Of a stretch of 64,000 nucleotides of DNA, positions 63,660-64,000 are shown piece by piece (within the stretch, counting starts at the first letter, position 1; each line of letters opens with the position of its first letter). Location of the stretch: assembly GCF_024707505.1 (NCBI RefSeq), contig NZ_CP102605.1, positions 806,001 through 870,000 on the forward strand, given 5' to 3'. Position numbers and translations under genes: made by a program. The notes under the pieces were generated by a model. The model was given only the letters and a program-made list of their open reading frames with translations. It was not told the origin of the DNA and ran no database searches. The DNA comes from Pantoea sp. SOD02 (lineage in GTDB: Bacteria > Pseudomonadota > Gammaproteobacteria > Enterobacterales > Enterobacteriaceae).

Positions 63660-64000
63660 GTGGGCCACTTTGCGGTGATCGCGCCGCCGCTTTATAGCCA
63701 CTTTCACGCGTTGCAGGCGTTAGCACAAACGCTGCTGGCGCGCGGCCATCGCATCACATTTATCCAGCAAGCCGATGCCCGCACCTTGCTCAGCGACGAA
63801 CGCATTGAATTTGTTGCCGTCGGCCAGCAGACGCATCCTGCCGGATCGCTGGCGCCCGTGTTGCATCGGCTGGCTTCGCCGGGCGGCCTGTCGCTGTTTC
63901 GCGTGATCGACGATCTGGCGTCCTGCACCGATATGCTGTGCCGCGAACTGCCTGCGGTACTAAAATCGTTGAATATAGATGGCGTGATCGCCGATGAGAT
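63660..64000 (+). CDS. crtX: Zeaxanthin glucosyltransferase, N-terminal part (cut by window edge)
   Basis: GTG 63660 opens 'VGHFAVIAPPLYSHFHALQALAQTLLARGHRITF', which is the CrtX N-terminus; 'THPAGSLAPVLHRLASPGG' and 'DMLCRELPAVL' follow. 113 codons are visible. CrtX glucosylates zeaxanthin at the end of the pathway. In Pantoea agglomerans-type clusters idi lies between crtE and crtX; here crtX follows crtE directly, as in P. ananatis-type clusters. Confidence 0.93.
   Translation, partial: MGHFAVIAPPLYSHFHALQALAQTLLARGHRITFIQQADARTLLSDERIEFVAVGQQTHPAGSLAPVLHRLASPGGLSLFRVIDDLASCTDMLCRELPAVLKSLNIDGVIADE

Overview
The window looks like DNA from a pigmented member of the Erwiniaceae, most likely Pantoea or a close relative. 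This rests on the carotenoid genes crtE and crtX at the right end, the enterobacterial type of all core proteins, and REP-like palindromes between genes. I cannot tell chromosome from large plasmid. No rRNA, tRNA, CRISPR array or insertion sequence was recognised.

Region 1 (1-34.6 kb) is one surface-adhesion and signalling locus. A giant Ig-repeat adhesin (15755-24040) is followed by two OmpA-domain proteins. A type I secretion operon comes next (ABC exporter, membrane-fusion protein, TolC-type outer-membrane factor), with a NarL/FixJ response regulator as its last gene. Around these lie an autotransporter (3330-7223), a SleB-type wall hydrolase, a small membrane protein and three more non-Sec Ig-like proteins (1-2205 partial, 32251-33453, 33846-34505). 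Two EvgS-like hybrid kinases and an EvgA-like regulator (24347-32130) complete it. Nine promoter regions in this part carry the same near-palindromic box (best form CAAGACATTTCTTG), and I did not see it elsewhere. I read the locus as a self-contained regulon: sensors detect a periplasmic ligand and regulators bind the box to drive sensors, exporter and adhesins together.

Region 2 (34.8-40.1 kb) has two small proteins (one GhoS/DUF2622-like), a glutamate dehydrogenase and a CycA-type amino acid permease. Region 3 (38.9-47.8 kb) is a ROK repressor and a sugar ABC uptake operon with a PfkB-type kinase. They are separated by about 2.3 kb of AT-rich small genes lying between two copies of a 32-bp sequence that may be a shared operator.

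Region 4 (48-62.5 kb) is a row of mostly single genes: a GT9 glycosyltransferase, a full-length second BamA, an MFS exporter with a divergent MmyB-like regulator, a capsule-type glycosyltransferase, a KilA-C antirepressor behind a LexA-like box, a GNAT acetyltransferase and a Gfo/Idh oxidoreductase. It continues with an OtsA-like protein that has lost most donor-site residues, an FAD oxidoreductase and a 2-hydroxyacid dehydrogenase. Region 5 (62.7 kb to the end) starts a carotenoid operon: crtE, then crtX running off the edge.
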